Shown here piece by piece: positions 1 to 8,931 of a DNA stretch of 42,019 bases. The stretch comes from DASPJQ01 sp035299065 (lineage in GTDB: Bacteria; Bacteroidota; Bacteroidia; Flavobacteriales_D; UBA2798), in the NCBI GenBank assembly GCA_035299065.1, contig DATGXI010000017.1:1-42019 (forward strand), written 5' to 3'. The position numbers and the translations under genes were made by a program. Position 1 is the first letter of the stretch. The number at the start of each line of letters is the position of its first letter. The notes beneath the pieces are model-generated. The model saw nothing but the letters and a program-made list of their open reading frames with translations. It did not search any database and was not told where the DNA came from.

Positions 1-221
1 GCATCATCAACAGCCGAAAACGAATCATCACCTGCATCACCAAATACCGGTGATGAGGACGTAACTGAAAAAACAGTTACCGAATCAGTTGGTGTCATAT
101 AGCCATAAACAACCAGTTTAGGCACATCTTCCGGTACAGGAATGTCGGCATCTTTTTCGCATGATGCAAGAAAAACACAGCCTACAAGGCTTATTATGTA
201 GATTAAAATTTTACGGTCCAT
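1..221 (-). CDS. DUF4249-type lipoprotein, N-terminal part only
   Basis: The first 73 codons of a gene that runs off the left edge of the window. The start ATG at 221 lies inside the end of the TonB receptor gene (19-bp overlap), so the two are probably translated together. The N-terminus has a hydrophobic stretch ending in a clear lipobox (Leu-Ala-Ser-Cys, Cys21), which predicts a lipoprotein. The mature start, rich in Pro and Val followed by a V-V-Y-G-Y strand, matches the opening of DUF4249 proteins. In Bacteroidota these commonly sit directly after a TonB-dependent receptor and are thought to work with it at the outer membrane. The family call rests on this short N-terminus plus context; only the lipoprotein signal is directly visible. 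Confidence 0.7.
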   Translation of the reverse strand, partial: MDRKILIYIISLVGCVFLASCEKDADIPVPEDVPKLVVYGYMTPTDSVTVFSVTSSSPVFGDAGDDSFSAVDD

Positions 222-2536
222 GATACACTTGGGATTATAGGAAACAATGAAACCTGTTTTAGTACGCGTTTATTCTGGTCAGTATCAGAATAACCTACGT
301 AATAATAAAACGGATTTTTTCGATTATAAAAATTGTATACGCTTACTTCAAAAATTCGTTCGCGGTTCTTTTTCTTTTTGGTGAATTGGGCGCCAATGTC
401 AGCACGGTGGTAAGCTGCCATCCTGAAGCTGTTTTTATCGCCATAATCGCTTACAAAATAATTGTTGAAATAAGACGTTTGGGAACTTGCATGAACACTG
501 TGTGGTAACGCCACGTATTCTGATTTAGGGAGCGTAACAGCGTTGCCGGTTCCATAAACCCAGGTAGCGGAAATGGAAATATGATCATTTAACTGGTACA
601 TGACAACAATGGATGCATCATGCCTGCGATCGTATTTCGCATAAAATGGTTTGCCAAAATTTAAAGAGTCAAATTGTAAAATGGTCCATGATAAGGTATA
701 ACCAATCCAACCACTCCATTGTCCTTTTTTCTTTTGTAAAAGAATTTCACCGCCATAACTTTTTCCTTTGCCGGCTGTAACATTGTTTTGCCAATCAAAC
801 CCGGCTTGCTCCTCGCCAATAAAAAGAAAAGAGGCCCCTTCTTTATAACCCAGTATGTTGTTCATGTTTTTCCAATACCCCTCAACGGTTAAAGTAAAAC
901 CTTTATCTGAAAAATCTTTGGCAATGCCCGCTACAACCTGGTGCGATTCCATTGGTTTTGTACGGTCGGTTGCCGGCACCCATAAATCGGTTGGCAAACC
1001 AAGGCCGGTGTTGCTGAGCAAATGCAAGTACTGGTGCATTAAGCTGTAACCAACTTTAACCGATAGTTCGTCATTAATTGCATAACGAACGGCAAGGCGT
1101 GGTTCAGGAAAAATATAATTAGCCTTTTTGGCATTAAAATAACTGGCCCTGAAACCAATGTTGGCTTTCAGCGTTGGTGAAATTTTCCAGTCATCCTCAA
1201 TGTAAGCACCGGCCTCAACGGTTGAAATTGAATTTACATCAAATTTGTTGTCGGCATCAAAACTGCTGCTTATTACAGTTGCACTTGGTGTAAAATAATG
1301 CCAGGTGCCTACAATTCCGGTTTTAATGTGGTGGTTGTTGTTCGCAAAAATATCTACATCGTATTTTGCGCCAAGATCGCGAATTCCTGAACGGTAGTCC
1401 AACTCAAAAAAACTATTGTCGGAGTTATTGGTACTTTTATACCCAATTCCTAATTTATAATTGGTAAAAATAATTGAAGTATTGGCAAAAACCTTATTGG
1501 AAAAAATGTGGTTCCACCTGAATGTAGCTGTGGCATTGCCCCAGTTGAGGTTGGCTTTGTCGGTTGAATAGGGATTTTTTGAGTTAAAATAGAATTTGTC
1601 TTTACCAAAATAGCCACTTAAAAAAATGCGGTTTTTTTTGTCGAGGTTGAAATTTAATTTTGCATTCAAATCATAAAAATAATAACCACCACGTGCCTCC
1701 TCTTTCATAAATGGGTAAATAAGGGCATCAATGTATGTTCTGCGTGCGCTTATCAGGAATGAACTTTTTTGTTTTTTAATGGGGCCTTCAAGGCAAAGGC
1801 GACTGCTTATTAAGCCAATGCCTGCTTCGCCCGTAAGTTTTTCCTTGTTACCGTCTTTCATTTGCATTTCAAGTACCGATGAAAGGCGGCCACCGTAACG
1901 CGCAGGAAAACCACCTTTAACAAGTTCCACGCTTTTTAAGGCATCGCCATTGAAGAGTGAAAAGAAACCAAATAAATGATAAGCATTGTAAACAGTGGCA
2001 TCATCAAGAATAATTAGGTTTTGGTCAGGCCCACCCCCGCGAACATATAATCCACTACTGCCTTCACTTCCTTTTTGTACCCCTGGCAGTAGCTGAATTA
2101 CTTTTAAAACATCTTTCTCGCCCAATAAAGCAGGTATTTTTTTAATTTGTTCAATAGGAATATCAATGCGGCTCATGTCAGTTGTTTCGCTCACTTTTTC
2201 CTGGTCCTCGGCAACAATCACTACTTCATTTAAAACATTTTCAGGGTCAAGATAAACATCAAGTGTTGTATCAGCAGTTATGTTTTTGGTTAGATTAAAA
2301 CGGTTGTATCCTCCTGCCGCAATAACAATGTCGGCATTGCCAGCCTCAAGGGTCAATGAATAATACCCGTAATTATTGGTGCTTGTCCCTTTTTTCTGGT
2401 TGGTGCAGTATATACTTACACCGGGCAGTAATTCCTGGCTGCCCTTTTCATAAATTGTTCCGCTAATGATGACTTTCTTTTGGGCAAAAGCACAAAGCGG
2501 TAAAAACAGGAGGAGTAAACTGGTAATTCTTTTCAT
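203..2536 (-). CDS. TonB-dependent outer-membrane receptor with N-terminal carboxypeptidase-regulatory-like domain
   Basis: A 777-residue outer-membrane transporter powered by TonB. Residues 1-19 are a signal peptide ending Ala-Phe-Ala-Gln. Residues about 22-100 form the Ig-like carboxypeptidase-regulatory-like domain typical of Bacteroidota receptors. Residues about 110-235 are the plug, with the usual L-P-G-V-Q segment, the VRGGGPDQNLIILDD motif and the ARYGGRLSSV motif. The remainder has the alternating aromatic pattern of a 22-strand barrel and ends in Phe, as expected for an outer-membrane barrel. It lies 43 bp behind the DUF5686 gene, with no convincing promoter between, and overlaps the DUF4249 gene. 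The substrate cannot be told from sequence; the set is not a SusC/SusD pair because no SusD is present. A small AAGCC/GGCTT inverted repeat lies just before its start. Confidence 0.93.
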   Translation of the reverse strand: MKRITSLLLLFLPLCAFAQKKVIISGTIYEKGSQELLPGVSIYCTNQKKGTSTNNYGYYSLTLEAGNADIVIAAGGYNRFNLTKNITADTTLDVYLDPENVLNEVVIVAEDQEKVSETTDMSRIDIPIEQIKKIPALLGEKDVLKVIQLLPGVQKGSEGSSGLYVRGGGPDQNLIILDDATVYNAYHLFGFFSLFNGDALKSVELVKGGFPARYGGRLSSVLEMQMKDGNKEKLTGEAGIGLISSRLCLEGPIKKQKSSFLISARRTYIDALIYPFMKEEARGGYYFYDLNAKLNFNLDKKNRIFLSGYFGKDKFYFNSKNPYSTDKANLNWGNATATFRWNHIFSNKVFANTSIIFTNYKLGIGYKSTNNSDNSFFELDYRSGIRDLGAKYDVDIFANNNHHIKTGIVGTWHYFTPSATVISSSFDADNKFDVNSISTVEAGAYIEDDWKISPTLKANIGFRASYFNAKKANYIFPEPRLAVRYAINDELSVKVGYSLMHQYLHLLSNTGLGLPTDLWVPATDRTKPMESHQVVAGIAKDFSDKGFTLTVEGYWKNMNNILGYKEGASFLFIGEEQAGFDWQNNVTAGKGKSYGGEILLQKKKGQWSGWIGYTLSWTILQFDSLNFGKPFYAKYDRRHDASIVVMYQLNDHISISATWVYGTGNAVTLPKSEYVALPHSVHASSQTSYFNNYFVSDYGDKNSFRMAAYHRADIGAQFTKKKKNRERIFEVSVYNFYNRKNPFYYYVGYSDTDQNKRVLKQVSLFPIIPSVSWTVKF

Positions 2537-2579
2537 GTGAGAAGCCTAACGGCTTTGTGTTGGTTTTATTGTTTGAATT

Positions 2580-5225
2580 TTAATATGACCATTTATTGCT
2601 GTACGAATTGTAAAAGCTAATTCCAAATTTTACGGTCCAGTTAGCCTTTGATAAATTATCATCAGCAGTTACCGCCATTACACTAAACCTGAACAATTGC
2701 CTGCGTATACGTGTTACGCGCTCAATTCCAGCAAACAATTCCACGTGCCTGAAATCGCTCTCAGGAATTAACAATGTTCCACCGCCTGCGGCAAGGTTTA
2801 TTTTTAATTTGTTCAGTAAAGGAAGTTTATTCATGACATTTCCATCAAAATGGTGAATATAATTTCCTCTGAAAAATTCCTGGTTGGTATTGAGTGTTGG
2901 ACCCAGCAACTGGAATGAACGAACAGGATCAGAAAAGAAATAAGAGTCAGATCCGCGGAAATACTTATGCTCAAGTAAACGTAAATTTTTGTGTGTTACA
3001 AATGAACCGGCCTGCACGCTCCAGTTAAATGAACCGGTACGGCCTGCATGCGCTTCGTCCCGTATTCCTATTTCCAGGTAGTCAAAATCGACTTCACTGT
3101 TAAAAACCCCAGGCAGACCTTTGCGGTAAATAAATTGCAAAGTAGGATAATTGTTGGCAAGCACAATTTTCCTGTTTTTTTTGATCACGTATTTTTGACC
3201 AATGCAATACTTTAGTTCAAGTTTCACTTCAGTTTTTATGTACCGTTCAAAATTTACAGGTGTATTCAGGTCGCCAAACACTTTGCCTGACCATGCTTCA
3301 AGTGCAATTGTACTCAAAGGCTTCTGATCAGAATACTCAAATGTTAGTTCAGAATACAAACCATTAAAAATTTCAACGCGTTGCGCCACGCTGAACAATT
3401 GCGCGCGTATATAATTGCTGCGACTGAAAATGGATCCAATTGAAGCATAGGTATTGATCATGTCATAAAAATCACCAACGGTAATATAAGTGCGTACAAA
3501 TTTTTTAGGAATGTAGGTAAGGCCAACTCCAAATTTTCCTTTTATATCTTTATTCTTAAATCCATAATCAACCATGCCATCAGTTTCCAGTTTATAACCG
3601 TTTTTGAAATCCTGGTTGTAATGTACACCCAATTTATGCCTGTAACCGCCAATGCCAATGGGATTAACCTGTGCTATAATCGGATCAAACATAACACTAT
3701 AGCCTTTAGCACTGTTTCGGTGACCAATGCCTTCCAGTATTATACGCCAAAATGTTATTTGATTAAAACTTGAGTCCATGGCATGAATGTATTCAGGGCT
3801 TTCGTACACACTGGCAAGGCTGTCGGTTTTGTGCAGGTGTTTACCTTCGGCAGCGGTCAGGGGTTCAGGCCGCATACTGTTCCAGTAAGCTGAATCTTTG
3901 TCAAATGCATCATCATTGAATTTTTTTATTTCGCTGTTGAAGGTGTGTGGTTCAAATTCGGGATTTAAATTATAAGCGGTATGCGTTAATAGCAATTGGG
4001 ATACAATTTTAGTATCGCCATATTTAAATTCATACCTGAAGTTGCGTTTAACAGGCACATATTTACCTTGCTGCACTTCCTGGTAATCCTGCACAATTGA
4101 AAAGTTACGGCAAGTGAGCAGTGCAGCTTTGTTGATGGTAAGGTCAACCGAAATAAGTGCCCAGGTACTGTCTTCAACATAAATACTTCCTTCAAAAAGT
4201 GGTTCAGCAATAAAAAGTGGTTTAACACTTAATTGGTATATTTTACGATTGCCCAATTGATATTCGCCAAGCAAATCATACCGGTAATTTAAAGCCGAAT
4301 TGCCGGCAATGGGTGAGAGCAGGGCTTTATCACTCACCGCGGGCGCTTCAATGTAATTTTTATAAAAATTAAATTCAGATGCGTATGTTGAGTTAACCAG
4401 CAGGTAAGGATTATCGCTTTCATAATGAGTGGGGGCAATATCGTGTTCACCAAGTCCTTCGCCCAGCGTAAAGTTCATAGAACCGCCTCCATATTTGCGT
4501 TTGGGCTTATTGTCATCATAAGCTGTAATGATTTCTTTATATCTTCCTGGTTCTTTGTAATACACATCGGCATACGTTTCAATCAGGTGATATTGTTTAA
4601 AACGTTTGTGTGGTTCGGTCCTGAAATATTTTTGAGTGGAATCATCATCGTTATCAAATACCCAAAAGGCCCTTTTTTTACGTTTAGCAGCTTTAGCCCT
4701 TGCTTCCTGCTCTTCTTTTTTTCGTTTAGCAATTTGTGCCGAGTCGGGCTCTTTAAAATCCAGGTCTTCGCGCTCAACCGAAAGTTTATTATAGGTGTTG
4801 CAGGTAAAGCCATCAATTGCATGCAAATAGTCTTTGCGTTTATCGCGCACATGGCTCATAATCTCTTTGGCCTTATCGCGGCCGTTTTGGTAAATGGTTA
4901 CTTCACCAAGTTCATTGTTGGCCTCGAGCACTATTTCGGCCGTAATAACGTTTTGAGTACTTACGTTGATTTCTTTTTCAAATGGATTGTATCCGGCAGA
5001 TTTGGCAACAAGCGTATACGACCCGGGCAGGAGTTCAAATAAAAACTCGCCCAATGCATTGGTATAAAATTTTTGGTTGGTATTTTTTACGGTGATGCTT
5101 GCAAAAGGAATGCCCTCGCCTTCGGTATTTTTAACCGTGCCTTTAATGCGTGTGGCAAAAACGGTATTGCTGCTCAGCACAAAGAGCAGGCAGGCAACTA
5201 AACAGGCATGTTTTTTTAGTAGCAT
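2580..5225 (-). CDS. DUF5686 and carboxypeptidase-regulatory-like domain protein (outer membrane)
   Basis: An 881-residue protein. It has a signal peptide (about 1-24, ending Val-Phe-Ala), then a carboxypeptidase-regulatory-like domain (about 27-105) containing the G-x-P-F-A-S-I-T-V-K-N pattern. After that comes a long DUF5686 region with a Lys/Arg-rich linker near 165-190 and a C-terminal half with barrel-like alternating strands. DUF5686 proteins are common in Bacteroidota; they are predicted outer-membrane proteins of unknown function. The frame opens with TTG at 5231, but ATG at 5225 is preferred because a -7 element (5239-5246) would put transcription start only a few bases before the TTG. 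It is the first gene of a likely three-gene unit with the TonB receptor and the DUF4249 lipoprotein, suggesting a joint envelope or uptake role (inference). Confidence 0.85.
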   Translation of the reverse strand: MLLKKHACLVACLLFVLSSNTVFATRIKGTVKNTEGEGIPFASITVKNTNQKFYTNALGEFLFELLPGSYTLVAKSAGYNPFEKEINVSTQNVITAEIVLEANNELGEVTIYQNGRDKAKEIMSHVRDKRKDYLHAIDGFTCNTYNKLSVEREDLDFKEPDSAQIAKRKKEEQEARAKAAKRKKRAFWVFDNDDDSTQKYFRTEPHKRFKQYHLIETYADVYYKEPGRYKEIITAYDDNKPKRKYGGGSMNFTLGEGLGEHDIAPTHYESDNPYLLVNSTYASEFNFYKNYIEAPAVSDKALLSPIAGNSALNYRYDLLGEYQLGNRKIYQLSVKPLFIAEPLFEGSIYVEDSTWALISVDLTINKAALLTCRNFSIVQDYQEVQQGKYVPVKRNFRYEFKYGDTKIVSQLLLTHTAYNLNPEFEPHTFNSEIKKFNDDAFDKDSAYWNSMRPEPLTAAEGKHLHKTDSLASVYESPEYIHAMDSSFNQITFWRIILEGIGHRNSAKGYSVMFDPIIAQVNPIGIGGYRHKLGVHYNQDFKNGYKLETDGMVDYGFKNKDIKGKFGVGLTYIPKKFVRTYITVGDFYDMINTYASIGSIFSRSNYIRAQLFSVAQRVEIFNGLYSELTFEYSDQKPLSTIALEAWSGKVFGDLNTPVNFERYIKTEVKLELKYCIGQKYVIKKNRKIVLANNYPTLQFIYRKGLPGVFNSEVDFDYLEIGIRDEAHAGRTGSFNWSVQAGSFVTHKNLRLLEHKYFRGSDSYFFSDPVRSFQLLGPTLNTNQEFFRGNYIHHFDGNVMNKLPLLNKLKINLAAGGGTLLIPESDFRHVELFAGIERVTRIRRQLFRFSVMAVTADDNLSKANWTVKFGISFYNSYSNKWSY

Positions 5226-5610
5226 TGGCAATAGGACGTAAAGGTAGTCAATATGTTACAGGCAGGTTTGAAAATAGGATAAAGGGTACTGGCTTTCATG
5301 CCATTTTAAGATGTTTTGGGTCGGTTTTAACAAAAATGGGTGTCGGCACAACGGTTAAATGAGTAGTAGCGAGCTTCTGGGGCCAGGCGGGACCCGTACG
5401 CATGAGTGGAACAAACCAACCCTGTTTAACTTTCGGTATGATGTCAACGTATAGCGAATAGGTTATAAATCTACGTGAAACCCCGTATTTTTTCCAGGTA
5501 ACGTAACCCTTAATCTTATTGCGCGTTGTAGAACCACAAAAATGCAACGGCATTCAGATAATAACAAATTATTGCGAATTAAATTATTTAAAATTTTACG
5601 GAGATAGACC
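5226..5610. other. Divergent intergenic region, no convincing gene
   Basis: About 385 bp between two divergently transcribed genes. It holds the -7 element for the minus-strand unit near its left end. On the right, a TTACGGAGATAG stretch directly before the ATG at 5611 includes a Shine-Dalgarno-like GGAG. An 85-codon open frame on the minus strand (5296-5553) covers the middle, but it has no recognisable family or start signal and is not called as a gene. No copy of the interspersed repeat seen elsewhere in the window was found here. Confidence 0.5.
5239..5246 (-). promoter_or_regulatory. Bacteroidota -7 promoter element for the DUF5686/TonB unit
   Basis: Read on the minus strand the bases are TACCTTTA, matching 7 of 8 positions of TAnnTTTG. 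The element ends 13 nt before the ATG at 5225. The -33 region is weak (TTTC about 23 nt upstream), so only the -7 half is well supported. Confidence 0.45.
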
Positions 5611-6483
5611 ATGCGAGTAAGCTTGAGAGTTATTTTGGTGGCTTTGGTAGTAGTAACTGCTTTGGCCATGCGCATCAACACACTTGTTAGCACAGGTGCA
5701 AAAACAATTACGCTTGATGAAGCGATAAAACAAAAAATTGTGACAGCTAAGTTTACGGGACTTGGGGGACACAGTGGTAATTGCGTTCAAATGCAATTAA
5801 CAAACAATAAAAACAAAGACCTTACAATTGTTTTGCCTGCAGGTACCATGTTTGAGCCAGGCGATGCCGAAGCACAAAATATTCTTATGCCCCAGGAACA
5901 ACTTATGGTATTAAAAGGCGGTGAAAAAAAGGGCATGAAAGTACGCGGGTTTTGTTGCCAGGCAAGTGACAAGTCGCCTTCGGCTGAAATGGACTTTGTA
6001 TTGAGTTATAACGATGACGCTAAAATGAAGCAATTGTATAATTTTGTAAAAGGAAAAAAATACAATGATGCTGTACTTCAGGATGCCGTATGGGCCTTGA
6101 GCGATGACCACAGTGTTAGCAACGTATATGGGCCTGACGTTAGGCCGCTGCGTGAAGAGCTTTGTAAAATTAAAGGCACAAGTGACACGTGGTACAGCAC
6201 ACCACAACACCATACGGTTGATGCCGAAGGGCGTATTTCCCACGAAACCGTGCAGGTAACCGGGTTAATCAAATTCAAAGCTGCAAAAGCCGGCAAAATC
6301 ATGAGCGAAATTCACGATGCTACAGGTAAATTAGTCACAAAAAATCCCAATGGCCTGAGTTTCCCGGCAGGAAACATAGAATATGAATTTAACATAAAAG
6401 TAGGTGGATGGGAAAAGGGCAGTTATACAGTACATCTTATAAATAACGGTGAAGAAATTCATAAGCAGGAGTTTAAGATTTAA
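5611..6483 (+). CDS. Secreted hypothetical protein
   Basis: A 290-residue protein of unrecognised family. Residues 1-20 form a hydrophobic signal or anchor. The middle has a beta-rich segment with L-P-A-G-T-M-F-E-P-G-D followed by a QNILMP segment, then a Cys-Cys pair, then a helical segment with LQDAVWALSDDHSV. That last pattern resembles the xxAVWALTD helix seen in several thioester- or adhesin-associated bacterial surface domains, but this is a resemblance from memory and not a family assignment. The C-terminal 80 residues look like an Ig-like or carbohydrate-binding-type beta sandwich (FSFPAGNIEYEF-like strands, closing KQEFKI). A GGAG sequence about 8 nt upstream supports the start. The gene stands alone. 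Confidence 0.7.
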   Translation: MRVSLRVILVALVVVTALAMRINTLVSTGAKTITLDEAIKQKIVTAKFTGLGGHSGNCVQMQLTNNKNKDLTIVLPAGTMFEPGDAEAQNILMPQEQLMVLKGGEKKGMKVRGFCCQASDKSPSAEMDFVLSYNDDAKMKQLYNFVKGKKYNDAVLQDAVWALSDDHSVSNVYGPDVRPLREELCKIKGTSDTWYSTPQHHTVDAEGRISHETVQVTGLIKFKAAKAGKIMSEIHDATGKLVTKNPNGLSFPAGNIEYEFNIKVGGWEKGSYTVHLINNGEEIHKQEFKI

Positions 6484-6620
6484 GAGAACGTGCCGCATCA
6501 ATAGCAGAAAGCACTTCGGAAGCAAGAGTGTTAGTTATTGATTGTATTTGTTAAGAAATCAACCTGTTTTTCGTGTTGGAAAATTAAAGTAACGGTAGTG
6601 AAATATTGCCTGGCCTTAAT

Positions 6621-6628
6621 TACATTTG
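6621..6628 (+). promoter_or_regulatory. Candidate -7 promoter element upstream of the T9SS cargo gene
   Basis: TACATTTG is a perfect match to the Bacteroidota -7 consensus TAnnTTTG. It would give a leader of roughly 80 nt before the ATG at 6715. A TTG lies 12 nt upstream, which is too close for a normal -33, so the -33 box is unclear. Confidence 0.35.
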
Positions 6629-6714
6629 TAAGGTAAAGGCGGTATTGATATCCTTGAGTCTTCTTTAACGCAGACGAAACCATTGCCGCTTAAAAATTTG
6701 CATCATGATGTAAA

Positions 6715-8889
6715 ATGAAAAAGTCGTTTATTGAACTTGTTACGTTCAAAAAAGGTTTTTCAGTTTTCCTGTTTTCATTTTTTGTACAAACCAGTACCGT
6801 GTTTGCGCAGTGCAGTACATTTATTTCAACTTTTCCATATACCGAAGGTTTTGAAACCAGTGCTGCCTGGACCAGTGGTGGAACAAATAACGATTGGGCA
6901 TGGGGTACACCGGCTCATTCCGTAATTTCAAGTGCTGGTGGAGGAACAAAATCATGGTGTGCCGGAGGGCTTACCGGATCATCGTACAGCGCATCGGCTC
7001 AATCGTGGATCATGAGTCCGTGTTTTGATTTTACTTCACTGAATTATCCCTGGATATCATTCAAAATATTTTGGGAAACCGAATACCAGTGGGATGGTGT
7101 CACGTTACAATATTCAACCAATGGAGGAACTACCTGGGCAAACGTTGGAGCTTACAACGATCCGGTAAATTGCTTAAATGACAATTGGTTTAATTACAAC
7201 AACATTTCCTGGTTAACAACTGCCAGTCCCAAGCATGGTTGGAGCGGGCGATCTGGCGCTACAAGCGGATCGTGCACAGGTGGCAATGGCAGTGGTGGAT
7301 GGGTTACAGCACAGCATTGCATGAATGCGCTGGCAAACCAACCCAGCGTGCGTTTTCGGTTTTTGTTTGGCAGCGGCACAACCTGTAATAATTTTGACGG
7401 AGTTGCCATTGATGATATTTTAATTCAGGACGCGCCTGCAAATACTGCTGGTTTTACCAAGGCCTGCATAAGTTCAAACACCGTTAGTTTTACCAATACA
7501 TCGGCACCCTGTTCCACAACATACACATGGGATTTTGGAGACCCCTCAACCGGTGCACAAAACACGTCAACACTGGCAAACCCCTCGCACATGTTTTCAG
7601 GGCCAGGAACGTATACGGTAACATTAACAGCCAATGCGCCCTGTGGAGCACCCGGTATAAGTACGCAAACCGTAACCATCAATGCCATTGGTGTGCTTTT
7701 TCAGAACGTAACCTGCAACGGTGCAAGTGATGGGTCGGTAACAGTAACAGGTGCAAGTTCATCGTCAACATTTGTATGGAATACCACACCGGTGCAAACA
7801 ACAGCAACAGCTACTGGTCTTGGACCAGGATCCTATACAGCAACTATTAGCGATCCCATGGGTTGTTCTTCAAGTGCAACTGCATTTATTACAGAACCTC
7901 CGGCCATAACACTTACACTTTCATCCACACCATCATGTCCTGATGTGTGCAATGGAACTGTCAATGTAAGTGCCAGTGGAGGAACAGGTGCGTTGACGTA
8001 TGCGTGGGCCGGGTTAGGAGCTGGGGCCAGTCAAACAAATGTGTGTACAGGCAGCTTTACGGCTACGGTTACCGATGTAAATGGATGTTCAAATATGAAT
8101 ACCGTTACGGTTGATGCATTGCCATCACCCACCATTAGTGTTCAGCCGGTAACCATTTGCCAGGGACAAACCGCTACATTAACGGCAACAGGAGGAATAA
8201 CATATACCTGGTGGCCATCTGCTGGTTTAAATGACACAACCGCATCAACAGTGGTAACCAATGCAGATACAACTACTACGTATAACGTGCTTGGCACATC
8301 TGCAGGAGGGTGCCCGGGCATAACAACCGTAACCGTTACAGTTAACCCCATACCGGCACCGGTCACTCAGTTTATAGTTAGTACGCAGCAGCCTGATGTT
8401 TTTCATCCCGAAGTATTTTTTACTAATCTTACCAATGGTACAAATGAATATTACTGGGATTTTGGTGGAATAGGTTCAAGTACTGAAATTAACCCGTATT
8501 TCAGTTTTCCGGTTGACAGTGCAGGCACCTACCAGGTTTGTTTAAGTGCCCAAAACAGTGTGGGTTGCAGTAGCACCATGTGCCAGTACGTGTCGGTAAA
8601 AGGATTTACCAGCATTTTTGTGCCCAACGCATTTACACCTGATGGAGACGGAACAAATGAAATTTTACGGCCTGTTGCCAGGGATATAAGCCGCATGGAT
8701 TATCGCTTCAGGGTGTTTGACCGTGCCGGACAGCTTATTTTTATGTCGGCCAGTTTTGAACAAGGCTGGGACGGTACCCATGAAGGAAGGCCTTGTAAAG
8801 ATGGAGTTTACATTTACAATGTTCATTTTATTGAGCCCGAAACCGGTACCGCAAGGGAAATTTCAGGACATTTTACCTTAATCCGGTAA
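6715..8889 (+). CDS. Secreted PKD-domain protein with T9SS type B (CHU_C-like) C-terminal sorting domain
   Basis: A 724-residue secreted protein. The signal peptide ends Thr-Val-Phe-Ala-Gln near residue 32. Residues about 35-245 form a jelly-roll or MAM-like region that opens with the F-P-Y-T-E-G-F-E pattern common in Bacteroidota surface proteins. A PKD domain follows near 250-325 (TYTWDFGDPSTGA), then SprB-like repeats near 325-465 (GSYTATISDPMGC and SFTATVTDVNGCS), an Ig-like segment, and a second PKD-like domain near 560-630 (YYWDFGG). The last 90 residues start with FVPNAFTPDGDGTNE and include WDGTHEGRPCKDGVYIY. This is the gliding-motility or type B sorting domain used for export by the type IX system and surface retention. 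No secretion-system component lies in this window. Its cargo function is unknown; adhesin-like is the natural guess. Confidence 0.9.
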   Translation: MKKSFIELVTFKKGFSVFLFSFFVQTSTVFAQCSTFISTFPYTEGFETSAAWTSGGTNNDWAWGTPAHSVISSAGGGTKSWCAGGLTGSSYSASAQSWIMSPCFDFTSLNYPWISFKIFWETEYQWDGVTLQYSTNGGTTWANVGAYNDPVNCLNDNWFNYNNISWLTTASPKHGWSGRSGATSGSCTGGNGSGGWVTAQHCMNALANQPSVRFRFLFGSGTTCNNFDGVAIDDILIQDAPANTAGFTKACISSNTVSFTNTSAPCSTTYTWDFGDPSTGAQNTSTLANPSHMFSGPGTYTVTLTANAPCGAPGISTQTVTINAIGVLFQNVTCNGASDGSVTVTGASSSSTFVWNTTPVQTTATATGLGPGSYTATISDPMGCSSSATAFITEPPAITLTLSSTPSCPDVCNGTVNVSASGGTGALTYAWAGLGAGASQTNVCTGSFTATVTDVNGCSNMNTVTVDALPSPTISVQPVTICQGQTATLTATGGITYTWWPSAGLNDTTASTVVTNADTTTTYNVLGTSAGGCPGITTVTVTVNPIPAPVTQFIVSTQQPDVFHPEVFFTNLTNGTNEYYWDFGGIGSSTEINPYFSFPVDSAGTYQVCLSAQNSVGCSSTMCQYVSVKGFTSIFVPNAFTPDGDGTNEILRPVARDISRMDYRFRVFDRAGQLIFMSASFEQGWDGTHEGRPCKDGVYIYNVHFIEPETGTAREISGHFTLIR

Positions 8890-8895
8890 CCCGGC

Positions 8896-8927
8896 TTTCA
8901 ATTCTGCCGTAAAATAAACTATCTTTA
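8896..8927 (+). promoter_or_regulatory. Bacteroidota-type promoter for the 8932 gene
   Basis: TTTC (8896-8899), a 20-nt spacer, then TATCTTTA (8920-8927), close to TTTG-N(17-23)-TAnnTTTG. Only 4 nt separate the -7 element from the ATG at 8932, so the transcript would be leaderless or nearly so. Confidence 0.5.
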
Positions 8928-8931
8928 GCCT

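Noticed and set aside
2538..2552. AAGCC/GGCTT inverted repeat between DUF5686 and TonB genes as a terminator
   Set aside because: Only 5 bp and no T tract; the two genes are more likely co-transcribed.
5296..5553. 85-codon minus-strand open frame between the DUF5686 and 5611 genes
   Set aside because: No recognisable domain, no start signal and no support from neighbours; it lies in a divergent promoter region.
7425..8366. Long antisense open frames opposite the PKD/T9SS gene
   Set aside because: They are explained by the composition of the Thr/Ser/Gly-rich coding strand and show no domains.
8684..8693. GCCAGGGATA inside the T9SS type B gene, like the repeat's left end
   Set aside because: It is in frame and encodes ordinary residues (Ala-Arg-Asp); no central block or right end follows.
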